Shown one piece after another: positions 1 through 5,917 of a DNA stretch of 7,431 nucleotides. The DNA is from an uncultured Eubacteriales bacterium. GTDB taxonomy: Bacteria > Bacillota > Clostridia > Christensenellales > CAG-138. The notes beneath the pieces were generated by a model that worked only from the letters and a program-made list of their open reading frames with translations, searched no databases and had not been told where the DNA came from. The DNA is taken from assembly GCA_902768995.1 (NCBI GenBank), contig CACXNN010000055.1, forward strand, positions 1-7,431, in the 5' to 3' direction. Position 1 is the stretch's first letter; each line of letters starts with the position of its first letter. The position numbers were made by a program, and so were the translations under genes.

Positions 1-1
1 C

Positions 2-436
2 AACGACAGCAACCTCTACGGCGAGAGCATCGCCCGCCTCAGCAACATGCTGGCGGGGGGCGTCATGGTCCAGCGGTTCGGGGACCTGGTCCGGGGCCGC
101 CGGAGCACGGTGAAGCGGATCGAGAAGGGGCTCGTCACCCCCACCCTGGCCGCCACGCCCGGGGACCTGTCTCTGGTCCTCCCCAAGCGCATCCTGGACG
201 GGATCATCGAGATGATCTACGCCCTGGACAAGATCGCGCCGGGCACCGCCAACGACGACACGCTCCTCTACGGCGTGGAGGTGAAGTTCTACAACATGGA
301 GGTGTCCCTGGACGAGAACCTCATGACCCGGTATCCGGGCCTCTACATCATCGGCGACGGCAGCGGCATCACCCACTCCCTGTCCCACGCTTCCGCCTCG
401 GGGGTGTTCGTGGCGAGAAGGATCGCGGGAGCATGA
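2..436 (+). CDS. FAD-dependent dehydrogenase-like protein, COG2509 type (3' part only)
   Basis: Only the last 144 codons are visible. The frame is open from base 2 and stops at TGA 434-436, so the real start is outside the window; the ATG at 47 is internal. Near the C-terminus, at about visible residues 115-140, lies GLYIIGDGSGITHSLSHAS followed by GVFVARRI. This is the GD-containing FAD-contacting segment and terminal helix of flavoprotein oxidoreductases of the HI0933/COG2509 type. The stretch GVEVKFYNMEVSLDENL just before it also fits that group. These proteins are usually several hundred residues long, so most of the FAD-binding fold is missing here. Family knowledge: they are predicted soluble NAD(P)/FAD oxidoreductases with no firmly assigned substrate. 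The next gene lies 110 bases downstream on the same strand, with a palindromic element between them, so co-transcription is uncertain. Family assignment is fairly sure; function is unknown. Confidence 0.82.
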   Translation, partial: NDSNLYGESIARLSNMLAGGVMVQRFGDLVRGRRSTVKRIEKGLVTPTLAATPGDLSLVLPKRILDGIIEMIYALDKIAPGTANDDTLLYGVEVKFYNMEVSLDENLMTRYPGLYIIGDGSGITHSLSHASASGVFVARRIAGA

Positions 437-450
437 GAACTTTCTTCTTT

Positions 451-501
451 GCACCTTTTTTCTCTTCGGTGAAGAGAAAAAAGGTGCCCAAAAAAGAGAA
501 G
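451..501. repeat. Perfect 17-bp palindrome with adjoining purine mirror repeat (REP-like element, putative)
   Basis: Arm 451-467 (GCACCTTTTTTCTCTTC) is the exact reverse complement of 471-487, with a GGT loop at 468-470. In addition, GAAGAGAAAAAA at 471-482 is repeated in mirror order as AAAAAAGAGAAG at 490-501, separated by 7 bases. The element is strikingly AT-rich for this GC-rich locus and sits between two genes. It is not a canonical intrinsic terminator: neither side of the stem is followed by a T-run (CCAAAAAAGAG on the + strand, AAAGAAGAAAG on the - strand). Inference: it is one copy of a dispersed REP-like palindromic repeat. The minus-strand conceptual reading contains FLGTFFLFTEEKKGAKKK, a peptide type I recall as a recurring spurious ORF product in related Clostridia. 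It may still stabilise mRNA ends or weakly stop transcription. Confidence 0.7.
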
Positions 502-535
502 CACAACAAGGCTAAAAGTTGGTATCGCTGAAATC

Positions 536-540
536 GGGAG
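536..540 (+). promoter_or_regulatory. Ribosome binding site of the MATE gene
   Basis: GGGAG ends 6 bases before the ATG at 547. The in-frame ATG at 565, which some relatives might suggest as the start, has no comparable site in front of it, so this motif supports the 547 start. I could not identify a convincing -35/-10 promoter pair between the palindrome and this site. Confidence 0.6.
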
Positions 541-546
541 AGATAG

Positions 547-1914
547 ATGGAACGACAGGCGACCATGGTGAAGGATATGACCGAGGGGAAGGTGGTGCCG
601 CTGCTGCTGCGGTTCGCCTTCCCGCTGTTCGTGTCTAACGCTCTGCAAGCGGTCTACAACGTGGTGGACATGGTGGTGGTGGGCAACTACATCGGCAAGG
701 CCGGCATGTCCGCCGTGTCCATCGGCGGCGATCTCCTGCACCTCTTGACCTTCGTGGCTATGGGTTTCTGCTCCGCGGGCCAGGTCATCATCGCCCGGGC
801 CGTGGGGGAGAGGCGGCCGGAGGACATCCGGAAGACCATCGGCACCATGTTCACCTTCCTGCTGTCCGTGTCGGCGGCCATCGCCGTGATCTGCTATCTT
901 TTACGCGCTTCCCTGCTCTCCTGGCTCAACACCCCTGCCGCCGCCCGGGCCTACGCCATGGACTACCTGGTGACCTGCGTGTGCGGCCTGGTGTTCATCT
1001 ACGGCTACAACATCGTCAGCGCCATCCTCCGGGGCATGGGCGACAGCAAGCGGCCCTTCCTGTTCATCGCCGTGGCCGCCATCCTGAACATGATATTGGA
1101 CGTGCTGTTCGTGAAGTATCTCCACATGGAGGTCTTCGGGGCGGCCCTGGCCACGGTCATCGGCCAGGGGGTCAGCTTCCTCGCCTCGTTGGTGTACCTC
1201 TACCGGCGGCGGGTCAGCTTCGGATTCGACTTCCGACCCGCCAGCTTCCGCATCGACGGGCCCACCTTCCGGCGGCTTTTGGCCCTGGGCATCCCCATGG
1301 CCATCCAGTCCGCGGCCATCAACCTCAGTAAGATCCTGCTCATGTCCTGGATCAACCTGTTCGACGTGACCTATTCGGCTCTCGCGGGCATCTTCAACAA
1401 GCTCAACACCATGTGCGGCGTCATCTCCCAGTCCTTCACCACCGCGGGCAGCACCATGGTGGGCCAGAACCTGGGGGGCCGGAAGTACAAGCGGGTCAAC
1501 GAGACGTTGCTCACCATCCTGCTCATCGGCATGGGCTTTGCGGCCCTGTTCACGGCGGTGATGCTCCTGTGGCCCGAGGGGGTCTACGGCATGTTCACCC
1601 CGGATCCGGACGTGCTTTCTGTGGCGGCGGTGCTGACGCTGCCCGTGATCCTGAACTTCTTCGGCGCGGGCACCCGGTCCGTGGCCTTCTCCCTCATCAA
1701 CGGTTCCGGCCGGGCCAAGCTCAATCTCGCTGTGGCCATCATCGACGGCATGATCAGCCGGATCGGCCTTGCGGCCCTGTTCGGCTTCGCCCTCCACTGG
1801 GACTGCTTCGGCTTCTGGATGGGCGACGCTCTGGCCGGGTTCATGCCGCTCCTCATCGGCGGCGTATTCTACCTCTCCGGCCGCTGGCGGAGCCGGGAAG
1901 GGGCTGAGGCGTAG
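547..1914 (+). CDS. MATE family multidrug/cation efflux transporter
   Basis: This complete 455-residue, strongly hydrophobic protein has the usual length for the MATE family, whose members have about 12 membrane helices in two similar halves. Family marks in order are: the opening MTEGKVVPLLLRFAFPLF (11-28), YNVVDMVVVGNYIG in the first helix region (37-50), ARAVGERRPEDIRK in a cytoplasmic loop (83-96), RGMGDSKRP (162-170) and NMILDVLFVKY (181-191). The second half carries GQNLGGRKYKR (306-316), the counterpart of the 83-96 loop, then RSVAFSLINGSGRAK (377-391). MATE proteins sit in the cytoplasmic membrane and export organic cations, drugs or metabolites in exchange for Na+ or H+; substrate and coupling ion cannot be read here. 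The start is set by GGGAG 6 bases upstream. The gene ends 36 bases before a shared terminator and is convergent with the nucleoside operon, so it is probably not functionally tied to it. No regulator gene is adjacent in the window. Confidence 0.95.
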   Translation: MERQATMVKDMTEGKVVPLLLRFAFPLFVSNALQAVYNVVDMVVVGNYIGKAGMSAVSIGGDLLHLLTFVAMGFCSAGQVIIARAVGERRPEDIRKTIGTMFTFLLSVSAAIAVICYLLRASLLSWLNTPAAARAYAMDYLVTCVCGLVFIYGYNIVSAILRGMGDSKRPFLFIAVAAILNMILDVLFVKYLHMEVFGAALATVIGQGVSFLASLVYLYRRRVSFGFDFRPASFRIDGPTFRRLLALGIPMAIQSAAINLSKILLMSWINLFDVTYSALAGIFNKLNTMCGVISQSFTTAGSTMVGQNLGGRKYKRVNETLLTILLIGMGFAALFTAVMLLWPEGVYGMFTPDPDVLSVAAVLTLPVILNFFGAGTRSVAFSLINGSGRAKLNLAVAIIDGMISRIGLAALFGFALHWDCFGFWMGDALAGFMPLLIGGVFYLSGRWRSREGAEA

Positions 1915-1944
1915 GCGTTGCTGTACCCATGGGAAAAAGCAGAT

Positions 1945-1978
1945 AAAAAACCCCCGGCCGATGCCGGGGGTCCTTTTT
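1945..1978. terminator. Bidirectional intrinsic terminator between convergent genes
   Basis: An 8-bp GC stem, CCCCCGGC (1951-1958) with GCCGGGGG (1963-1970), closes a CGAT loop. On the + strand it is followed by TCC and five T (1974-1978), ending the MATE transcript 36 bases after its stop codon. On the - strand six T (complement of 1945-1950) directly abut the stem, ending the nucleoside operon 17 bases after its last stop codon. The geometry fits Rho-independent termination in both directions, with the better U-tract on the - strand. Confidence 0.92.
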
Positions 1979-1987
1979 CTGTTGGAT

Positions 1988-2923
1988 TCAATAGCGAGCT
2001 AAGAGCTCCCGCACCGTCTCGAACAGCTTCGCCTTATTGACGTCCAGCATGACCAGGGCGTTTTTGAAGGGGAACTGCTTGTCGGAGAAGAGGTCCGTCA
2101 CCGTCTTGCCGTAGGTGATGGTGCCCTTGGTCTCCACGGCCACCCCCGCCTCCTCGCCGGAGAACAGCTCCGGGTACAGGGGGTAGAGCACCGCGGTGGG
2201 ATCGTGGAGGGCCATGCCGTCGATGCCGTGGGCCTGGGAATAGCTAAGGCCGTGCTGGGCCGCGTCCCGCAGGAATTTGGCCGTGGGGTTGAGCCGACCC
2301 ATCTCGTCCAGCTCCGCCGGGGACATGACGGTCTTGAGGGTCATGTCGAGGCCGCACATGACGATGGGCACGCCGCTTTGGAACACGGTGCTGGCCGCCT
2401 CCGGGTCGCAGAAGATGTTGGCCTCCGCCGCCGGGGTGGCGTTGCCGTAGGTGGCGGAGCCGCCCATGATGACGATCCGCTTCAGGAGCTTACCCAGGGT
2501 CCCGTACTTGCCGAGGGCCAGGGCCACGTTGGTGAGGGGCCCCACGGCGATCAGCGTCAGCTCCCCCTCCGCCGCCTTGGCCGCCTCGTAGAGGGCGTCC
2601 CAGGCGGGCTTTTTCTCCACGGGGGCGTCGGAGGCGGGCAGGGGCACGTCCCCGAGGCCGTTCTGGCCGTGGATGAAGTAGCAGGTCCTAGGCTCCCGGA
2701 ACAGGGGCCGGGCGGCACCGGGGTACACGGGGACGTCCTTCCTTCCGAAGAAGGCCACGAGATCCCGGGCGTTTTGGAAGGTCTTAGGAAGCTCCACGTT
2801 CCCGGCCACCGCTGAGACGCCCTTCACGTCGTATGCGTCGATGGCGAACAACAGGGCCATGGCCATGGCGTCGTCCACGCCGGGGTCCGTGTCCAGCCAG
2901 ACGGGTATCTTTTTCTCAAGCAT
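1988..2923 (-). CDS. Ribonucleoside hydrolase, IUNH family (RihC/inosine-uridine type)
   Basis: This 311-residue protein has the normal length for the family. The N-terminal calcium and catalytic motif is DTDPGVDDA (D11, D13, D17, D18). Further marks are AGN with N42, the FIHGQNG loop with H85, GPLTN (128-132), MGGSATYGNATPAAEAN (153-169, with E167 and N169 expected to contact ribose), DPEAA (173-177), GLDMT (191-195) and the active-site pair H240-D241. Family members are soluble and hydrolyse the N-glycosidic bond of ribonucleosides to base plus ribose. DTDPG and the IVIMGGS...IVMCGLD stretches are closer to RihC/IUNH than to the neighbouring paralogue, but base preference is not certain. 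It is the last gene of the five-gene run. Its ATG overlaps the end of the upstream hydrolase by 8 bases and only a weak, distant GAGG-like site precedes it, so translational coupling is likely. A terminator follows at once. All key residues are present, so it is probably active. Confidence 0.93.
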   Translation of the reverse strand: MLEKKIPVWLDTDPGVDDAMAMALLFAIDAYDVKGVSAVAGNVELPKTFQNARDLVAFFGRKDVPVYPGAARPLFREPRTCYFIHGQNGLGDVPLPASDAPVEKKPAWDALYEAAKAAEGELTLIAVGPLTNVALALGKYGTLGKLLKRIVIMGGSATYGNATPAAEANIFCDPEAASTVFQSGVPIVMCGLDMTLKTVMSPAELDEMGRLNPTAKFLRDAAQHGLSYSQAHGIDGMALHDPTAVLYPLYPELFSGEEAGVAVETKGTITYGKTVTDLFSDKQFPFKNALVMLDVNKAKLFETVRELLARY

Positions 2924-3854
2924 AGGTCTTCACCGCCTCTACCAGAAGATCCACGAAGCCCTGCCGGTCGATGTCCAGGATGCAGGACGCGTTGGGGGCC
3001 TTGCCCGTGACGCCGTACCAGTCGCCCACGGTGGTGCCCTTGCAGTAGTCGCCGGCGGTCTCCACCTGGACGTACAGGTCCTTGAAGGTCATGATCTCGG
3101 GCTTGATGAGGGCCGCCACGGCCACCGCGTCGTGGACCGGCGCGCCGGGATAGCCCAGCTTCCGATGGAAGCCGTAGAAGAACTCCAGCCAGTCCGCCAC
3201 CACCTCAGCCACCTTGTTGCCCACGGCCCGGATGCGCTCGAAGTCCTCCGGGAACACCAGGGCCTTTTCCGTCACGTCCAGGCCCGCCATGTAGATGGGA
3301 ATGCCGCTTTCGTAGACGACCTTGGCCGCCTCCGGGTCCACCAGGATGTTGAACTCCGCCGCGGGGGTCCAGTTGCCGTAGGCGATGCCGCCGCCCATGA
3401 GGGAGATGCGGGCGATCTTGGGCTTCAGGTCCGGCCGGGTCAGGAGCAGGGCCGCCACGTTGGTCAGGGGGCCCGTGGGCACGATGGTCACGGGCTCGTC
3501 GCTCTCCTCGATGACCTTCTCCATAAGGGCCGGGGCGGATAGGCCGCAGGGCTCGAAGTCCGGTTCCGGCAGGTCCGGGCCGTCCAGGCCGCTCTTGCCG
3601 TGGACCGTGGGCACCACGATGGGCTCCGCCACCAGGGGCCGGGGCCGCCCCACGCCGAAGGGGGCGTGGTTGCCGATGAGGGTGCAGATGCGGAGGGCGT
3701 TGTAGGTGGTCTTCTCGATGGTCTGGTTGCCGCACACGGAGGTGCAGGCCCGGATGTCGAGGAGGGGAGAGGACTTCGCGAGGACCCAGGCGATGGCGTC
3801 GTCATGGCCCGGGTCTCCGTCCAGGATCACGGGTATCTTTTTCAATCCGTCCAT
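2916..3854 (-). CDS. Ribonucleoside hydrolase, RihA/RihB-like
   Basis: This is a 312-residue IUNH-family enzyme. It has GDPGHDDAIAW (13-23, with D12, D14, D18, D19), CGNQTIEKTTYNALR (41-55), VHGKSGLDGPDLPEP (84-98), EPVTIVPTGPLTNVA (120-134), GNWTPAAEFNILVDPEAA (160-177, with E167 and N169), GLDVTEKA (191-198), H241-D242 and DIDRQGFVDLL (294-304). These stretches are very near E. coli RihA as I remember it, a pyrimidine-preferring hydrolase (cytidine/uridine to base plus ribose). The position after the first Asp is G where RihA/RihB have C and the neighbour has T, and the residue after HD is A rather than the more usual P. The ATG lies one base after the stop of the upstream permease (TAA-G-ATG), and an AAGG-like site sits in that gene's last codons, so the two are translationally linked. 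The context with a nucleoside importer supports intracellular salvage. Pyrimidine specificity is inferred from resemblance. Confidence 0.93.
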   Translation of the reverse strand: MDGLKKIPVILDGDPGHDDAIAWVLAKSSPLLDIRACTSVCGNQTIEKTTYNALRICTLIGNHAPFGVGRPRPLVAEPIVVPTVHGKSGLDGPDLPEPDFEPCGLSAPALMEKVIEESDEPVTIVPTGPLTNVAALLLTRPDLKPKIARISLMGGGIAYGNWTPAAEFNILVDPEAAKVVYESGIPIYMAGLDVTEKALVFPEDFERIRAVGNKVAEVVADWLEFFYGFHRKLGYPGAPVHDAVAVAALIKPEIMTFKDLYVQVETAGDYCKGTTVGDWYGVTGKAPNASCILDIDRQGFVDLLVEAVKTYA

Positions 3855-3855
3855 C

Positions 3856-4821
3856 TTACGCCGCCGCCTTCTTCTGCTCTTTCTTCTCCTGCCGGGCGCG
3901 GATCTTCCGGGCCTTGTTGTAGGTGGAGATGGCGTAGATGGTGATGCCCAGGATGGTCACCACGTAGGGCAGGGCCTCCACCAGACGGGCGGGCAGGTTG
4001 GTGCCCTTCACGTAGTTGGCGAGGGCCTGGGCAAAGCCGAAGAGCAAGCTGGAGAGCATGACGCCCACGGGCTCGCCCCGGCCCATGGCCTGGGCCGCCA
4101 GGGCGATGAAGCCACGGCCTGCGATCATGCCCTTAGAGAACATGGTCATGTAGGACATGGACATGTAGGCGCCGGCCATGCCGCAGAGGAGGCCGCAGAG
4201 GACCAGGGAGATGTACTTGATCTTGTACACGCCCACGCCCACGGAGTCGGCGGCGTGATCGTTCTCGCCCACCGCCCGGATGCGGATGCCCAGGGGGGTC
4301 TTGTAGAGCAATATCCACACCAGCAGCACGCAGAGGAAGGCCACGTAGGTCAGCACGGACTGGTTGGTGAAGAATATCTCGCCGATGACGGGGATCTTGG
4401 AGAGCACGGGGATGGTGACCCGGGGCAGGTTCCAGGCGCCCATGACGGTCTGGGTGTCGCCCTTCGATCCGGTCAACAGGTACAGCAGCAGCACCGCGCC
4501 GCCCTCGCCCAGGGTGTTCACGGCGATACCGCAGAGGATGATGTCCGTCTTGAACTTGAAGGCGAAGAAGCCGATCATGAGGGACAGGAGCACGCCCAGG
4601 ACCATGGCGCCCAGGACGCCCACGAAGGTGCTGCCGCTCTTCCAGGCGCAAGTGACCGCGATGAGGGCGCAGAGGGACATGGTGCCTTCAAGGCCGATGT
4701 TCACGACGCCCGCCTTCTCCGTGATGGAGGCGGCCAGGGCCGCGAACAGGATGGGCACCATGATGCGGATGATGGAGGCCGCAAAGGACGTGGTGAGGAT
4801 GGAGGACAGGATGTTAGACAT
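3856..4821 (-). CDS. ABC transporter permease, BMP-type nucleoside importer (NupQ/NupC-like)
   Basis: This 321-residue multi-spanning membrane protein belongs to the COG1079-type permeases of the branched-chain amino acid/ribose transporter superfamily. It shows EKAGVVNIGLEGTMSL (35-50), the signature near the first helices, LGIRIRAVGENDHAADSVGV (177-196), the cytoplasmic coupling loop that contacts the ATPase, and GMIAGRGFIALAAQAMGRGE (231-250). Roughly 8-9 hydrophobic helices are visible, followed by a short basic tail, RKIRARQEKKEQKKAAA. With its partner permease it would form a heterodimeric channel for nucleosides; related systems are B. subtilis NupP/NupQ and streptococcal NupB/NupC. 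The start is well supported: AAAGGAGG lies 8 bases before the ATG at 4821, and the ATG overlaps the upstream permease gene by 8 bases. The following hydrolase gene begins one base after this stop codon. The substrate is inferred from the hydrolase neighbours; the family alone does not fix it. Confidence 0.93.
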   Translation of the reverse strand: MSNILSSILTTSFAASIIRIMVPILFAALAASITEKAGVVNIGLEGTMSLCALIAVTCAWKSGSTFVGVLGAMVLGVLLSLMIGFFAFKFKTDIILCGIAVNTLGEGGAVLLLYLLTGSKGDTQTVMGAWNLPRVTIPVLSKIPVIGEIFFTNQSVLTYVAFLCVLLVWILLYKTPLGIRIRAVGENDHAADSVGVGVYKIKYISLVLCGLLCGMAGAYMSMSYMTMFSKGMIAGRGFIALAAQAMGRGEPVGVMLSSLLFGFAQALANYVKGTNLPARLVEALPYVVTILGITIYAISTYNKARKIRARQEKKEQKKAAA

Positions 4822-5917
4822 GCTCCTCGCCTCCTTTCCGCCCGGCCTGGACCGCTTTTTCGGCCAGCTCCTTCTGGGTCTCCCGGACCACCAGCTTCTG
4901 CCTAAAGCCGGAGAGGAACTGATCCGCCGCGAAGAACAGGAAGATGACCACGGAAATGAGGTCCATCATCTCCACGGGTACCGTGGTCCAGGTGTTCATG
5001 AGCTCGCAGCCGTACTGGAGGTAGGCCACGAAGAATGCCGCGATGGGGATGAAGATGGGGTTGTTGCCCGCCAGGATGGCTAGCGTGATGCCGTCCCAGC
5101 CGTAGCCGGTCAGGGCCGTCCAGCGGTACTGGGAGAAGTAGCCCAGCTGGGTGACCACGCCGCCCATGCCGGCCAGGATACCGCCCACCACCTGGCAGAG
5201 GATCACGATGGCCCCCACCTTGATGCCGGAGTACTGGGAGAACTCCTTGTTGATGCCCACCATGCGGATGGCGTAGCCCCAGCGGGTCCGATAGAGGAAG
5301 AACCAGCAGAGCACCGCCATGGCAAGGGCGATGAAGATGCCGTAGCTCACCTGCTCCCCTTCGAAGATCTTGGGGATGATGGCCGTGCTCTTATAGGGGA
5401 AGGTCATGGTGGCGCCCTGGGACCGGTCCGCGAAGTTCTGGGTGAGGAACTGCATGGTCACGTCCAGGATGATGTAGTTGAGCATGAGGGAGACCACCAT
5501 CTCGGAGACCCCCCACTTGGTCTTGAGGAAGCCGGGGATCAGCATGATGAGGCCGCCGATGAGGGCGCCCGCCAGGATGCAGACGATCTGGTGGAGCACC
5601 GTGGGCATGGGGCAGTAGATAGCCACCAGGGCCCCCACGAAGCCGCCCGCGGAGATACAGCCCTCGCCCGCCAGGTTGAACTGGTTGGCGGAGAACATGA
5701 TGCAGGTGCCGAGGCCCGTGAACGTGATGGGGATCATGTACGCCAGCACCCGGCAGATCTTGCTCCAGCTGGCCGCCGGACCGAGGAGCATGTACCTGAG
5801 GGCCGTCAGGGGCTCGTCGGTGCTGAGAAAGATCAGCGCCAGGGCCACCAAGAAGGCCACCAGCAGGGCCGCCGCGCCCCGCACGTAGCCGAACAGACGC
5901 AGACTCTTACTTTTCAT
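4814..5917 (-). CDS. ABC transporter permease, BMP-type nucleoside importer (NupP/NupB-like)
   Basis: This 367-residue integral membrane permease is of the COG4603 type. Marks are FSANQFNLAGEGCISAGG (75-92), WGVSEMVVSLMLNYI (135-149), the ATPase-coupling loop WGYAIRMVGINKEFSQYSGI (213-232) and GYGWDGITLAILAGNNPI (271-288). The N-terminus starts MKSKSLRLFGYVRG and leads straight into a long hydrophobic helix (15-31). The C-terminal 28 residues are charged and cytoplasmic. The frame is open further upstream to an ATG at 5962, but I choose the ATG at 5917: AGGAGGG lies 6 bases before it, the overlap with the ATPase gene is then a sensible 11 bases instead of 56, and the extra 15 residues (MASSGRALRKLGGWS) look like shifted coding sequence of the ATPase. 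It pairs with the next gene as the second half of a heterodimeric importer channel. Nucleoside transport is inferred from the two hydrolases downstream and the nup-like order. Confidence 0.93.
   Translation of the reverse strand: MKSKSLRLFGYVRGAAALLVAFLVALALIFLSTDEPLTALRYMLLGPAASWSKICRVLAYMIPITFTGLGTCIMFSANQFNLAGEGCISAGGFVGALVAIYCPMPTVLHQIVCILAGALIGGLIMLIPGFLKTKWGVSEMVVSLMLNYIILDVTMQFLTQNFADRSQGATMTFPYKSTAIIPKIFEGEQVSYGIFIALAMAVLCWFFLYRTRWGYAIRMVGINKEFSQYSGIKVGAIVILCQVVGGILAGMGGVVTQLGYFSQYRWTALTGYGWDGITLAILAGNNPIFIPIAAFFVAYLQYGCELMNTWTTVPVEMMDLISVVIFLFFAADQFLSGFRQKLVVRETQKELAEKAVQAGRKGGEEHV
4830..4837 (-). promoter_or_regulatory. Strong Shine-Dalgarno site of the second permease
   Basis: AAAGGAGG on the - strand lies 8 bases before the ATG at 4821. 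It is embedded in the Lys-Gly-Gly codons near the end of the upstream permease, so one stretch serves as both coding sequence and ribosome site. It fixes the start of the downstream gene. Confidence 0.85.

Noticed and set aside
451..487. Palindrome as a classical Rho-independent terminator
   Set aside because: No T-run follows the stem on either strand, and the stem itself is built largely of A-T pairs. A weak or Rho-assisted role cannot be excluded.
437..546. Riboswitch or small RNA in the only sizeable gap
   Set aside because: Apart from the single palindrome and mirror arm I see no multi-helix layout or known conserved core, and 110 bases leave little room.
565..567. Alternative ATG start for the MATE transporter
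   Set aside because: It gives the familiar MVKDMTEG opening but lacks a ribosome site, while the ATG at 547 has GGGAG at 6 bases.
369..741. Short - strand open frames covering the palindrome and the start of the MATE gene
   Set aside because: They read through the hairpin and then antisense to real genes. The FLGTFFLFTEEKKGAKKK stretch is the translated repeat and not evidence of a protein.
901..1797. 298-codon - strand open frame inside the MATE gene
   Set aside because: It has antisense-type composition (Gly, Glu, His, Asp repeats), no domain and no ribosome site. The + strand frame is a complete transporter.
2841..3542. 233-codon + strand open frame opposite the hydrolases
   Set aside because: It crosses two real genes antisense, has no recognisable motif and is rich in His/Gly/Val/Asp, as expected from codon-bias shadows.
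3706..4905. Long + strand open frame of 399 codons opposite the second permease
   Set aside because: The translation is a low-complexity run rich in His, Gly, Asp and Gln, typical of antisense reading of a GC-rich gene. The - strand permease explains the region with family motifs and a strong ribosome site.
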